This document shows, piece by piece, positions 40,989 through 49,233 of a stretch of 64,000 nucleotides of DNA. Source of the DNA: Nonomuraea sp. NBC_00507 (GTDB taxonomy: Bacteria; Actinomycetota; Actinomycetes; Streptosporangiales; Streptosporangiaceae); contig NZ_CP107853.1 in NCBI RefSeq assembly GCF_036013525.1, positions 4,402,001 to 4,466,000 on the forward strand, in the 5' to 3' direction. The translations under genes were made by a program, and so were the position numbers. Within the stretch, counting starts at the first letter, position 1; every line of letters begins with the position of its first letter. The notes beneath the pieces were generated by a model. That model was not told where the DNA came from. It worked only from the letters and a program-made list of their open reading frames with translations, and ran no database searches.

Positions 40989-42199
40989 ACGACGCCGAAC
41001 TCCGCCTGCGCGCCGCGAAGGTCGTCCCCGGCGGCATGTACGGGCACCTCAACGCCGCCATCTTCGCCCCCGGCTACCCGCAGTTCTTCGAGCGCGGCGA
41101 AGGGTGCCGGCAGTGGGACGTGGACGGGCGCGAGTACATCGACTTCATGTGCAGCTGGGGTCCCATCGTGCTCGGGCACCGGCACCCGCGCGTGGAGCGG
41201 GCCGCCGCCCGCCAGGCCGCGCTCGGCGACTGCCTCAACGGTCCCGGCGCGATCATGGTGGAGCTGGCCGAGCTGCTCGTGGACACCATCCCGAGCGCCG
41301 ACTGGGCGATGTTCTCCAAGAACGGCACCGACGCCACCACCCAGGCGTTGATGGTCGCCAGAGCCGCCACCGGCCGGACGAAGGTGCTGATGGCGCACGG
41401 CGCTTACCACGGAGCCGACCCGTGGTGCACGCCCTCCTTGGCGGGCACGACGCCGAACGAGCGGGCCGACCTGGTCGAGTTCACGTACAACTCGCTGGAG
41501 TCGCTGGAGGCCGCGGCGGCCACCGTGGAAGGGGACGTGGCGGCGATCATCGTGACGCCGTTCAAGCACGACTCGTTCGAGGACCAGGAGTTGGTCGAGC
41601 CGGCCTTCGCCCGCGGCGCCCGCGCCCTGGCCGACCGGCTGGGGGCGGCGCTGGTGATCGACGACGTGCGGGCCGGTTTCCGCATCGACCTGCGAGGCTC
41701 CTGGGAGCCTTATGGGGTGCGGCCGGATCTGACGGCCTGGTCCAAGGCCATGGCCAACGGCTACCCGATCGCCGCCGTCACCGGCACCGACGCGCTGCGC
41801 GGGCCCGCGCAGACGTTGTACTCGACGGGCTCGTTCTGGTTCTCCGCGGTCGCCATGGCGGCGGCCAAGGCCACCATCGAGACCCTGCGTGACACGGACG
41901 GCATCGCCGCCATGGAGCGCGCCGGCACGCTCCTGCGCGAGGGCCTGAACGACCAGGCCAAGTCCCACGGCTTCGTGGTGAACCAGACGGGGCCGGTCAC
42001 GATCCCGTGGCTGAGCTTCGACGGCGACGCGGACCTGTCCGTGGCCATGTACTGGAGCGACGCCTGCTTGCGGCACGGGGTGTATCTGCACCCGTGGCAC
42101 AACTGGTTCATGTCGGCCGCGCACACGGACGACGACGTCGCCAAGGCACTGGAGGGCACCGACCGGGCCTTCGCCGAAACCCGGGCCCACTTCGGCTGA
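40985..42199 (+). CDS. class III aminotransferase (GSAM-like)
   Basis: 404 aa, GTG 40985 overlapping the kinase stop. VPGGMYGHLN at the N-terminus and YIDFMCSWGPIVLGHRHPRV near 50-70 match glutamate-1-semialdehyde-mutase-like enzymes. MFSKNGTDATTQAL (near 100) binds the PLP phosphate. VIDDVRAGFR (near 225) supplies the Asp, and the Schiff-base Lys lies in LTAWSKAMANGYPIAAV (near 253). hemL itself is usually elsewhere with heme genes, so this is a catabolic aminotransferase or aminomutase in the TetR-controlled set. Confidence 0.88.
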   Translation: MNDAELRLRAAKVVPGGMYGHLNAAIFAPGYPQFFERGEGCRQWDVDGREYIDFMCSWGPIVLGHRHPRVERAAARQAALGDCLNGPGAIMVELAELLVDTIPSADWAMFSKNGTDATTQALMVARAATGRTKVLMAHGAYHGADPWCTPSLAGTTPNERADLVEFTYNSLESLEAAAATVEGDVAAIIVTPFKHDSFEDQELVEPAFARGARALADRLGAALVIDDVRAGFRIDLRGSWEPYGVRPDLTAWSKAMANGYPIAAVTGTDALRGPAQTLYSTGSFWFSAVAMAAAKATIETLRDTDGIAAMERAGTLLREGLNDQAKSHGFVVNQTGPVTIPWLSFDGDADLSVAMYWSDACLRHGVYLHPWHNWFMSAAHTDDDVAKALEGTDRAFAETRAHFG

Positions 42200-42232
42200 C
42201 CTCTCCTCGGTAATGCGTCCGGGATTCCGGAC

Positions 42233-42577
42233 ATGGGGTACGCGTTACGCCGATGCGCGGACCCCGATGACGCGGCCGACGTGGTGGCCGAGACCTTCAT
42301 GATCGCCTGGCGCCGGATAGCCGAGGTCCCCGCGGGCCCAGTCGACCTCTCACAGCTCGGCCGGGTCTTCCGCGCGCTGTCCGACGACGACAGGGAGCTG
42401 CTGTCCCTGGTCGCCTGGGAGCGCCTCGACCCCGGCCAGATCGCCAGGACGCTCGGCATTTCCCGCAACGCCGCAAGAGTCAGGCTCTATCGCGCGCGAC
42501 GGCGCTTCGCCCGCGCCCTGGCCGCAGCCGGAATCGATACCGCACGCGCCGCCGCAGTCGAAGGGAGCGTCCTGTGA
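42233..42577 (+). pseudogene. internally deleted ECF-type sigma factor
   Basis: The 114-aa frame opens inside region 2 (YALRRCADPDDAADVVAETF, IAWRRIAEVPAG). It then jumps directly to region 4 (VFRALSDDDRELLSLVAWE, LDPGQIARTLGISRNAARVR). The first 20 or so residues of region 2 and about 40-60 residues covering 2.3-2.4 and the linker are missing. Normal relatives are about 180 aa. The frame is intact and overlaps the next gene in GTGA, so a product may still be made. DNA melting and -10 recognition should be lost. Confidence 0.7.
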
Positions 42578-43212
42578 ACATCGCCGATCTCGCGCGGGTG
42601 CGCGACGAGGACCTGCTCAAGGAGCCGGTGGGGCAGGCGTCCTGCGCGGGGGCGCGGGCGCTGATGGAATCGATCATGTCCGAGGAGCCCCAGTACGCCA
42701 ACGCGGCCGTCTCGGTCGAGACCCGCGACGACTACCTCCACGTGACGATCACGGACCCCGAGGCCGACGTCTCGGCGTTCACCGAGGCCTTCCGCGCCGT
42801 CGGACTGGATGCCGAGGTGAAGAAGGTCCCGGTGGCACCGGAGGATGTCGGCACGTTGGTCGGCATTGGCCGGCCCGCCGCACCCGGCGAACCCTATGCC
42901 CAGCGCGTCCAGATCCATCCGGTCAACGGCGACGACTACGACGCCCGCGGCAAGCCGGTAGCCGAGGTCAGGGCCGAGATGGAGAGACGCGGGATGAAGA
43001 TCACATATGTGGTGATGTGGTCACACCCCGACGGCACCGGCTCGGGCTACAACGTCGACGCCGCGCACATCAAGGACGACTGGCCCGTCGGTTCGGTGTT
43101 CAGTACGGCGTCCGACGCCGTCGAGGTGACCGTCGAGGTCGGGCCCGACGTGCCGCCCGACTCGCTGCCCAAGTCCACGGCTCCGGATCCGCGGGGCTGG
43201 TGGGAGGACTGA
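42574..43212 (+). CDS. unknown protein coupled to the sigma-factor remnant
   Basis: 212 aa, GTG 42574 overlapping the sigma stop. The first 40 residues (ARVRDEDLLKEPVGQASCAG, ALMESIMSEEP) look like the N-termini of proteins that follow SigE-like genes in actinobacteria. The remainder is a soluble alpha/beta sequence with VEVTVEVGPDVPP and a WWED end. There is no membrane helix and no zinc HxxxCxxC motif, so it is not a typical anti-sigma factor. Function unknown. Confidence 0.6.
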   Translation: MNIADLARVRDEDLLKEPVGQASCAGARALMESIMSEEPQYANAAVSVETRDDYLHVTITDPEADVSAFTEAFRAVGLDAEVKKVPVAPEDVGTLVGIGRPAAPGEPYAQRVQIHPVNGDDYDARGKPVAEVRAEMERRGMKITYVVMWSHPDGTGSGYNVDAAHIKDDWPVGSVFSTASDAVEVTVEVGPDVPPDSLPKSTAPDPRGWWED

Positions 43213-43394
43213 TGCTCACGATCGGCAGGCCTTGTCGGTGAATGTCCGTGGGCTCTTGCCCTCTTCGCCCAGGTAGACGATGCTGTCGTCTACCTCCAGG
43301 TCACGGCCATGCCGCCCGCGGTCACGGCGAGGTCACGGCTCTATCTCGGACCTTGACGCCGGTCGGCGGCCGTTCGTACCTTTCGGGCAAACGT

Positions 43395-43411
43395 TTAGGA
43401 AACTTTCCTAA
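43395..43411. promoter_or_regulatory. ROK-type operator of the ngc operon
   Basis: TTAGGAAA-C-TTTCCTAA, a perfect 8-bp inverted repeat, lies four bases before the GGGAG ribosome site of ngcE. Palindromes of this AGGAAA/TTTCCT type are typical of ROK-regulated sugar uptake genes in actinobacteria. Confidence 0.75.
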
Positions 43412-43424
43412 TTCGGGAGCCTCC

Positions 43425-44870
43425 ATGACCCACCCGGGCGAAATCACACGACGCCAACTGCTTCGCCGTATCGGCATGACCGCGTTCGTGGCCGGCCCCG
43501 GCGCGGGCCTGCTGAGCGCCTGCGCCACCGCCGGCGGAGGCGGCGATCCCACGGCCGCCCCGGCGACCTCGATCGCCGCCTCCGCCGATCCCAAGAACCC
43601 CTTCGGCGTCGACGCGAAGAAACCGCTCGAAGTGGTCATCTTCAGCGGCGGGTACGGCGACGCCTACGCGAAGGACCTGCACGAGGAGCTCTACAAGAAG
43701 GCGTTCGCGGGGGTGTCGATCAAGCACACCGCCACCCAGCAGATCGGCACCCAGCTCCGCCCTCGTTTCGTCGGCGGCGACGCTCCCGACGTGCTCAACA
43801 ACTCAGGCCCCGAGGCGATGGACCTGGTCGCGCTCGCCGCCGAGGGCCACCTGGCGGACCTGGCTCCGCTGTTCGACGCGCCGTCGGTGGACGAGCCGGG
43901 CAAGAAGGTGCGCGACACCATCACGCCGGCCGTGCTCGACAACGCCAAGATCGACGGCAAGGACCTGGTGCTGAACTACACCGTGTCCCACCGCGCGCTC
44001 TGGTACAACGCCAAGCTGTTCGAGTCGCGGGGATGGGCGGTCCCGAAGACGTGGGCCGAGTTCACGGCGCTGGGGGAGACCGCGAAGAAGGACGGCATCC
44101 TGCTGTTCGCCTACCCCGGCCAGAAGGGCCCGTACTACCAGTTGTGGAACGTGCTCTACACCGCTGCCAAGATCGGCGGCAACCAGGTGATCATCGACCT
44201 CGACAACCTGGTGGACAACGCCTGGAACGCCGAGCCAGTGAAGCAGGCGGTCACGGCGTGGGCCGACGTCCAGGCGAAATATGGCGACAAGGCATACTTC
44301 GGTCTCGACCATACGCAGACCCAGATCAAGCACCTGCAGAACGAGGTGTTGTTCTACCCGGTCGGGTCCTGGATCGAGAACGAGATGACCAAGGACATCC
44401 CGCTGGACTTCCAATACGCCATCGCCCCCATTCCCGACGTCACCGCCGCCGACAAGATGCCGTACGGCGCCATCCAGGTCGGCGTCGGCGAGAACTTCGT
44501 CGTCGCCGCCAAGGGCAAGAATCCGCAGGGAGGCCTTGAATACCTGCGCATCATGCTCTCCAAGGAAGGCGCGAAGGGCTTCACCGAGAAGACCAAGAAC
44601 CTCACGGTGGTGAACGGCGCCGCCGAGGGAGTGGACCTGCCCGCCGGCCTGAAGAGCGCGGCCAAGGCCCAGGACGCGGCCGGTGAGAACATCATCACCG
44701 ACGCCCGTTTCGAAGGCTGGTACAAAGAGCTCTTCGACTACGGGACCGAGCAGATCAACGTGGTCATGGCCGGGCGGATCACGCCGGAGAAGTTCTGCGC
44801 CAATATGCAGAAGAAAGCCGACGCCATCAAGAAGGACGACGCCGTCGCCAAGCAGACGCGGAGCCAATAG
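43425..44870 (+). CDS. ngcE: N-acetylglucosamine/diacetylchitobiose-binding lipoprotein
   Basis: ATG 43425 (GGGAG upstream) gives 481 aa. A twin-arginine-like start RRQLLRRIGMTAF precedes the lipobox LLSAC (Cys near 26). NPFGVDAKKPLEVVIFSGGYG, IKHTATQQIGTQLRPRFVGG and PDVLNNSG match NgcE family landmarks, as do AADKMPYGAIQVGVGE and NPQGGLEYLRIMLS. It delivers amino sugars to the two permeases that follow. No ATPase gene is in the operon; the shared ATPase MsiK is normally encoded elsewhere. Confidence 0.85.
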   Translation: MTHPGEITRRQLLRRIGMTAFVAGPGAGLLSACATAGGGGDPTAAPATSIAASADPKNPFGVDAKKPLEVVIFSGGYGDAYAKDLHEELYKKAFAGVSIKHTATQQIGTQLRPRFVGGDAPDVLNNSGPEAMDLVALAAEGHLADLAPLFDAPSVDEPGKKVRDTITPAVLDNAKIDGKDLVLNYTVSHRALWYNAKLFESRGWAVPKTWAEFTALGETAKKDGILLFAYPGQKGPYYQLWNVLYTAAKIGGNQVIIDLDNLVDNAWNAEPVKQAVTAWADVQAKYGDKAYFGLDHTQTQIKHLQNEVLFYPVGSWIENEMTKDIPLDFQYAIAPIPDVTAADKMPYGAIQVGVGENFVVAAKGKNPQGGLEYLRIMLSKEGAKGFTEKTKNLTVVNGAAEGVDLPAGLKSAAKAQDAAGENIITDARFEGWYKELFDYGTEQINVVMAGRITPEKFCANMQKKADAIKKDDAVAKQTRSQ

Positions 44871-44874
44871 CACG

Positions 44875-45789
44875 ATGGAGCGGTTGCGCAGGTACGGGTT
44901 CGTCGCCGGATTCCTCGTCGTCCCCGTCGCCCTCTATTCGGTCTTCGTCATCAGCCCCTATATCCAGGCGTTCCAGCTCTCGCTGACGAGCTGGAACGGA
45001 TATTCCTCGGTCGTGCGCTACGTGGGGCTGGACAACTTCGGCCGGTTGCTCGAGGACGAGGTGTTCTGGCGGGCCCTGCGCAATCACGGACTTCTCCTGC
45101 TCGTCCTGCCGATCGTCACCATCGTCATCGCGCTCTTCCTGTCGTTCCTGCTGAACCTGGGCGGCGGCACGCGCGGCGCGGGCATGAAGGGCGTGTGGGG
45201 GTCGACGTTCTACCGGGTGGTGTACTTCTTCCCCCAAGTGCTCGCCGTGGCCGTGGTCGGGGTGCTGTTCCAGGCCGTCTACCGGCCGGACGAGGACGGT
45301 GTGCTCAACGGCGTGCTCGGCAGGTTCGGCGTCGAGCCCGTCGGCTGGCTCACCGAGCCGGGACTCGCCCTCTGGTCGATCATGGCGGTGATGGTCTGGC
45401 AGGCGGTCGGGTTCTACGTCGTGCTCTTCTCCGCGGGGATGGCCGCCATTCCTCGGGACTATTTCGAGGCCGCGGCGCTCGACGGCGCCGGGCGCGTGCG
45501 GCTCTTCTTCTCGATCACGCTGCCGCTGCTGCGCGACACCGTCCAGGTCGGCTGGATCTATCTCGGCATCGCCGCCTTCGACGGGTTCGCGCTGATCCTG
45601 GTGCTGGCGGGGGACAAGGGCGAGCCCGACGGGGCCACGACCATTCTCCCGGTCACCATCTACAAGACGGCCTTCGCCTTCAACAAGGTCGGGTACGCCT
45701 CCGCGATGGGCGTGGCGTTGTTCTTCCTGACCGTGACGTTCGCCGTGCTGACGTTGCGTACCACCAGGCGCGAGAGGATTGAGCTCTAG
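44875..45789 (+). CDS. ngcF: sugar ABC transporter permease (NgcF-type)
   Basis: 304 aa with six hydrophobic segments. FVAGFLVVPVALYSVFVISPYIQAF is at the N-terminus and the EAA loop DYFEAAALDGAGRVRLFFSI is near 196-215, the site that contacts the ATPase. It matches MalF-type permeases. It starts four bases after the ngcE stop and is followed two bases later by the second permease, so the three are one operon under the ROK-type palindrome. Confidence 0.85.
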   Translation: MERLRRYGFVAGFLVVPVALYSVFVISPYIQAFQLSLTSWNGYSSVVRYVGLDNFGRLLEDEVFWRALRNHGLLLLVLPIVTIVIALFLSFLLNLGGGTRGAGMKGVWGSTFYRVVYFFPQVLAVAVVGVLFQAVYRPDEDGVLNGVLGRFGVEPVGWLTEPGLALWSIMAVMVWQAVGFYVVLFSAGMAAIPRDYFEAAALDGAGRVRLFFSITLPLLRDTVQVGWIYLGIAAFDGFALILVLAGDKGEPDGATTILPVTIYKTAFAFNKVGYASAMGVALFFLTVTFAVLTLRTTRRERIEL

Positions 45790-45791
45790 AC

Positions 45792-46646
45792 ATGGCCGCG
45801 CGTGACATCGGCCGGCCGCGGCCCAGCGTGCTCAGTGGGCTGTCGCACATGGCGCTGGCGGTCTGGGCATTACTGATCATCGCGCCGCTGGCGTGGACGT
45901 TCCTGGCGTCGTTCAAGACCAACACCGAGATCTTCGGCGACCCGCTGCAGTTGCCCGGCGCGCTGCGGCTCGACGCGTGGGGCCGGGCCTGGGATAAAGC
46001 GCACATCGGGCAGTACATGCTCAACACGGTCATCGTCGTGTTCTTCGGTACGGCTGGGACGATGGTGTTCGGGTCGATGGCGGCGTATGTGCTGGCGCGA
46101 TACCGCTTCATCGGCAACAAGCTGATTTATTACTACTTTGTGGCCGGTTTGGCGTTCCCGGTCTTCCTGGCGCTGGGACCCCTCTTCTTCGTCGTCAAGC
46201 AGGTCGGCCTGCTGAACTCGCACCTCGGCCTGGTCCTGGTCTACATCGCCTATTCGCTGCCGTTCACGGTGTTCTTCTTGGCGGCATTTTTCCGGACATT
46301 GCCGGATGCTGTCGCCGAGGCGGCCCTCATCGACGGCGCCTCGCACACCCGCACGTTCTTCCAGATCATGGTCCCCATGGCCAAGCCCGGCCTGATCAGC
46401 ATCACCATCTTCAACGTGCTCGGCCAGTGGAATCAGTATCTGCTGCCCCTCGTCCTCCTCGCCGGCGACCCGGACAAATGGGTCCTCACCCAGGGCATCG
46501 CCAGGATCTCCACCTTGGCCGGGTATGAGGCCGACTGGCCGGGCCTGTTCGCCGCCCTCAGCATGACGATCCTGCCGGTAATGATCGTCTACATCATTTT
46601 CCAGCGTCAGATCCAGTCCGGGCTCGGCACGGGGGCACTGAAATAA
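45792..46646 (+). CDS. ngcG: sugar ABC transporter permease (NgcG-type)
   Basis: 284 aa, MalG-type. HMALAVWALLIIAPLAWTFLA is the first helix, SMAAYVLARYRF is near 95, and the EAA loop AVAEAALIDGASHTRTFFQI is near 175-194. The C-terminal IYIIFQRQIQSGLGTGALK is typical. It completes the transporter with NgcE and NgcF. The pterin dehydratase gene begins nine bases after its stop and may be read through. Confidence 0.85.
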   Translation: MAARDIGRPRPSVLSGLSHMALAVWALLIIAPLAWTFLASFKTNTEIFGDPLQLPGALRLDAWGRAWDKAHIGQYMLNTVIVVFFGTAGTMVFGSMAAYVLARYRFIGNKLIYYYFVAGLAFPVFLALGPLFFVVKQVGLLNSHLGLVLVYIAYSLPFTVFFLAAFFRTLPDAVAEAALIDGASHTRTFFQIMVPMAKPGLISITIFNVLGQWNQYLLPLVLLAGDPDKWVLTQGIARISTLAGYEADWPGLFAALSMTILPVMIVYIIFQRQIQSGLGTGALK

Positions 46647-46655
46647 GGTGCAGTC

Positions 46656-46931
46656 ATGGACGTCGAGAGCAAGCTCAAAGCCCTGCCGGAGTGGCGGCGC
46701 GAGGGCGAGGAGATCCGGCGCACGGTCACCGCGCCCGACTTCCCCGCCGCCATCCGCATCGTCGACGAGATCGCGGTCAAGGCCGAGGAGCTCAACCACC
46801 ATCCCGACATCGACATCCGGTGGCGCACGCTGCATCTGGCGCTCACCACCCATGACCAGGGCGGCCTCACCGACCTCGACTTCACCCTGGCCGCGATGAT
46901 CGACGACATCGCGGCGAGACACGGTGCTTGA
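46656..46931 (+). CDS. 4a-hydroxytetrahydrobiopterin dehydratase (PCD/DCoH)
   Basis: 91 aa. The signature EELNHHPDIDIRWRTLHLAL (about 46-65) contains the catalytic His-His-Pro-Asp, and LTTHDQGGLTDLDFTLA the third His. The fold recycles the carbinolamine made by aromatic amino acid hydroxylases. No such hydroxylase is in the window, so the role may be another pterin reaction. Confidence 0.93.
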   Translation: MDVESKLKALPEWRREGEEIRRTVTAPDFPAAIRIVDEIAVKAEELNHHPDIDIRWRTLHLALTTHDQGGLTDLDFTLAAMIDDIAARHGA

Positions 46932-47029
46932 AAGACTTGGCGGCGAATACCCAGGGTAGTGGGCCGATTACTCGTTAGAGTGGGTGCTTTCTCCGAGCCT
47001 GACAGCGGCTCGGCCGATGAGGAGCTCTC

Positions 47030-47590
47030 ATGCGCGTGCCCACCGTCCTGTTCATCCCGCTCGTCGCGATCGGCGCCGCCGCCTGCGCGGGCCCGTCGGC
47101 CCCGCTGCAGAACGCCCCCGCGCGGGGCGCGTCCGCGAACAGCCAGCTCTCGCTGTCCGCCGCCGGCGACTTCACCCTGTCCGACACCGACGCCATCGTC
47201 TACGACCGCAAGCTGGCCCCCAAGGGCGCTCAGGCCAGCGTCACCACCGAGTCCTCCGGCGGCCAGACCCGCACCTCGCTCGTCGTCGAGGGATTCCTGC
47301 CGAGCCACACCTACGGCGTCCACCTGCACGCCAAGCCATGTGGCAAAAAGCCCGACGACGCGGGATCGCACTACCAGCACCGCCAGGGACAGATCGACCC
47401 GGTCAGCGAGGTCTGGCTGGGCGTCGCCACCGACGCCCAGGGCGCGGGCCGCTCGACCGCCCGCAACCCCTGGGCGCTGGACCCCAACCGGCTGCCCCAC
47501 TCGCTCGTGATCCACGCCAAGCCCACCGTCACCAGCGGTCCGAAGGCCGGCCAGGCGGGGGACCGCGTCGCCTGCCTCACGCTACGCTAA
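47030..47590 (+). CDS. copper-type superoxide-dismutase-family lipoprotein lacking zinc ligands
   Basis: 186 aa, ATG 47030 behind GAGGAG. Lipobox GAAAC (Cys near 19). The SodC copper ligands align: His-x-His in YGVHLHAKPCG (near 99-101), His in AGSHYQH (near 115) and His in SLVIHAKP (near 164). The disulfide pair (KPCG, RVACLTL) and the active-site Arg in GDRVAC are kept. The zinc subloop is different: where HVGDLGN is expected the protein has EVWLGVA, so the zinc His and Asp are absent. It is probably a surface copper-only enzyme or a copper-binding derivative. Confidence 0.8.
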   Translation: MRVPTVLFIPLVAIGAAACAGPSAPLQNAPARGASANSQLSLSAAGDFTLSDTDAIVYDRKLAPKGAQASVTTESSGGQTRTSLVVEGFLPSHTYGVHLHAKPCGKKPDDAGSHYQHRQGQIDPVSEVWLGVATDAQGAGRSTARNPWALDPNRLPHSLVIHAKPTVTSGPKAGQAGDRVACLTLR

Positions 47591-47637
47591 GCCCGGCAGA
47601 CAGGGCATAATTACACAATTACATAGCGGAGGTATGA

Positions 47638-48738
47638 GTGACCAGCAGCCGCCAATGGCAGCCACCCCGATTAAGACTCTTCGAGGACGCCCACCGCCGG
47701 GCCACCTGGCTCGAGTTACTCTACGACCTCGTCTTCGTCGTGGCGGTAGCGGAGCTGGCCGCGGTGCTCGCCGAAGGTGACAACGTCGGCGCGTTCGTGG
47801 GGCTGTTCGTCCCCATCTGGTGGGCCTGGGCGGGATACGTCTTCTACGCCAACAGGTTCGACACCGACGACGTCAGCCACCGGCTGCTCGCGCTGCCCCA
47901 GATCCTGGCGGTGGCGACCATGGCCGCCAGCGTGGGCGACATCGAGCACCGCTCCGGGCTCTTCGCGATCGCCTACGCGGTGGCCCGGGTGCTGCTCATC
48001 GTGGCCTACGCCCGCGCCGGCCGCCACGTGCCCGAGGCCCGGCCGCTGACGATGCGCTACGCCGCCGGGTTCGCCGTGGCCGCGGTCATCTGGCTGGCCT
48101 CGCTCGCCGTCGAGCCGCCCACGCGTTACTGGTTCTGGGCCGTCGCCATCGTCATCGACCTGGCCACGCCCCTGCTGGCCCGCCGCTACCAGGGCAAGCT
48201 GCCTCCGCAGACCGAGCACCTGCCCGAACGTTTCGGCCTGTTCGTGGTGATCGTGCTCGGTGAGGTCGTCGCCGCGGTCGTCGTCGGCCTCAAGGGCCAC
48301 GACATCACACCGGGCACGCTGCTGATCGCCTTGGCCGGCGTGGCCGTCGCGATGGGCTTCTGGTGGCTCTATTTCGGCCACCTCGACGAGTCCGTCGTCC
48401 TGCGCACCCGGCTGGCCGGGCAGGTGTGGGTCTACTCGCACCTGCCGTTGTCGCTGGGCCTGGTGGCCTTCGGGATCGGCATCGAGCACGCCATCGCCCA
48501 CCCGTCCAGCACGAGCTGGGCCATCGGACTGCCGGCCGCGCTGGTGTTCGCCGTGCTCGGGGTGCAGCACCTGTGCTCGCTCGACCGCCGCGCCGCCGTC
48601 ATCCGCCTGGCCGCCGCCGCGCTCACCGTCGCCACCGCCGCGCTGCCCACCGCGGCTGCGCTCCCGCTCATTCTCCTGTACGCGGCCGCGCAGGTGGCGT
48701 ACGACCTGCTCCGACCACGACCGGAAGGCGTCGCATGA
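47638..48738 (+). CDS. LtrA-family membrane protein
   Basis: 366 aa, GTG 47638 behind GGAGG. It begins with the family signature WLELLYDLVFVVAVAELAAVL (about 24-44), then IWWAWAGYVFYANRFDTDD (about 60-78). ERFGLFVVIVLGEVV lies near 199, and there are ten or eleven hydrophobic segments. LtrA (low temperature requirement A) proteins are named after a Listeria mutant; the transported or sensed molecule is not known. The next gene overlaps its stop (ATGA). Confidence 0.9.
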   Translation: MTSSRQWQPPRLRLFEDAHRRATWLELLYDLVFVVAVAELAAVLAEGDNVGAFVGLFVPIWWAWAGYVFYANRFDTDDVSHRLLALPQILAVATMAASVGDIEHRSGLFAIAYAVARVLLIVAYARAGRHVPEARPLTMRYAAGFAVAAVIWLASLAVEPPTRYWFWAVAIVIDLATPLLARRYQGKLPPQTEHLPERFGLFVVIVLGEVVAAVVVGLKGHDITPGTLLIALAGVAVAMGFWWLYFGHLDESVVLRTRLAGQVWVYSHLPLSLGLVAFGIGIEHAIAHPSSTSWAIGLPAALVFAVLGVQHLCSLDRRAAVIRLAAAALTVATAALPTAAALPLILLYAAAQVAYDLLRPRPEGVA

Positions 48739-49064
48739 CCACCCAGGACCTGTTCGACCGCCAGCTGGCCGCGATCGCCGGCCAGGACCTCGAGGCACTC
48801 CTCGCCCAATACCACGACGATGCCACGGTGATCCGCTTCGACCGCGTCGCCAGGGGCCCCGCCGAGATCAGGGAGTTGTTCACGGCGTATCTGTCGGCGA
48901 AGCCCCAGGTCGACGAGATCGTCTCGCTGCAGGTGACCGATGACGTGATCTTCTACAACGCGGTGATGACGATCGGCGGCAACCGGGTGACGACGTACGG
49001 CACGCTCGTGGTCAGGGACAGCAGGATCTGGCGCCAGACAGCCGCCGCGCTCCCCGTGACCTGA
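48735..49064 (+). CDS. NTF2-like/SnoaL-type protein
   Basis: 109 aa, ATG overlapping the LtrA stop. FDRQLAAIAGQDLEALLAQY, DDATVIRFDRVARGPAEIRE and LFTAYLSAKP are the helix-strand opening of the cone-shaped NTF2-like fold, followed by four strands. It may bind a small hydrophobic ligand or be a minor enzyme; no catalytic dyad can be asserted. Translational coupling suggests a link with the LtrA protein. Confidence 0.75.
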   Translation: MTTQDLFDRQLAAIAGQDLEALLAQYHDDATVIRFDRVARGPAEIRELFTAYLSAKPQVDEIVSLQVTDDVIFYNAVMTIGGNRVTTYGTLVVRDSRIWRQTAAALPVT

Positions 49065-49142
49065 TCATTCCTTCACCAGCGCGAACGCACCTGCTGGCCA
49101 GGCGGGACGTACGCGGCCAGCGGGAGGCGCTGACGGCGCGCC

Positions 49143-49211
49143 ATCTTCACCAAGCTCGGACTGGAGAACAGCGGCGATGTGCATCGGCGGGTGGCCGCCG
49201 TCCTCGCATAG
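49143..49211 (+). pseudogene. 3' end fragment of a LuxR-type response regulator
   Basis: The frame from 49143 reads IFTKLGLENSGDVHRRVAAV and then LA-stop, the final helix of NarL/LuxR DNA-binding domains (usually IFTKLGLPPSDDDHRRVLAVL). Nothing of the receiver or recognition helix survives upstream. It is a short fossil in the 170-base gap between convergent genes. Confidence 0.6.
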
Positions 49212-49233
49212 CTCGGTCCAGATCCGTCCTGAT

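Noticed and set aside
43242..43424. upstream extension of the ngcE frame
   Set aside because: It would place 60 residues before the signal peptide and overlap the ROK operator; GGGAG precedes ATG 43425.
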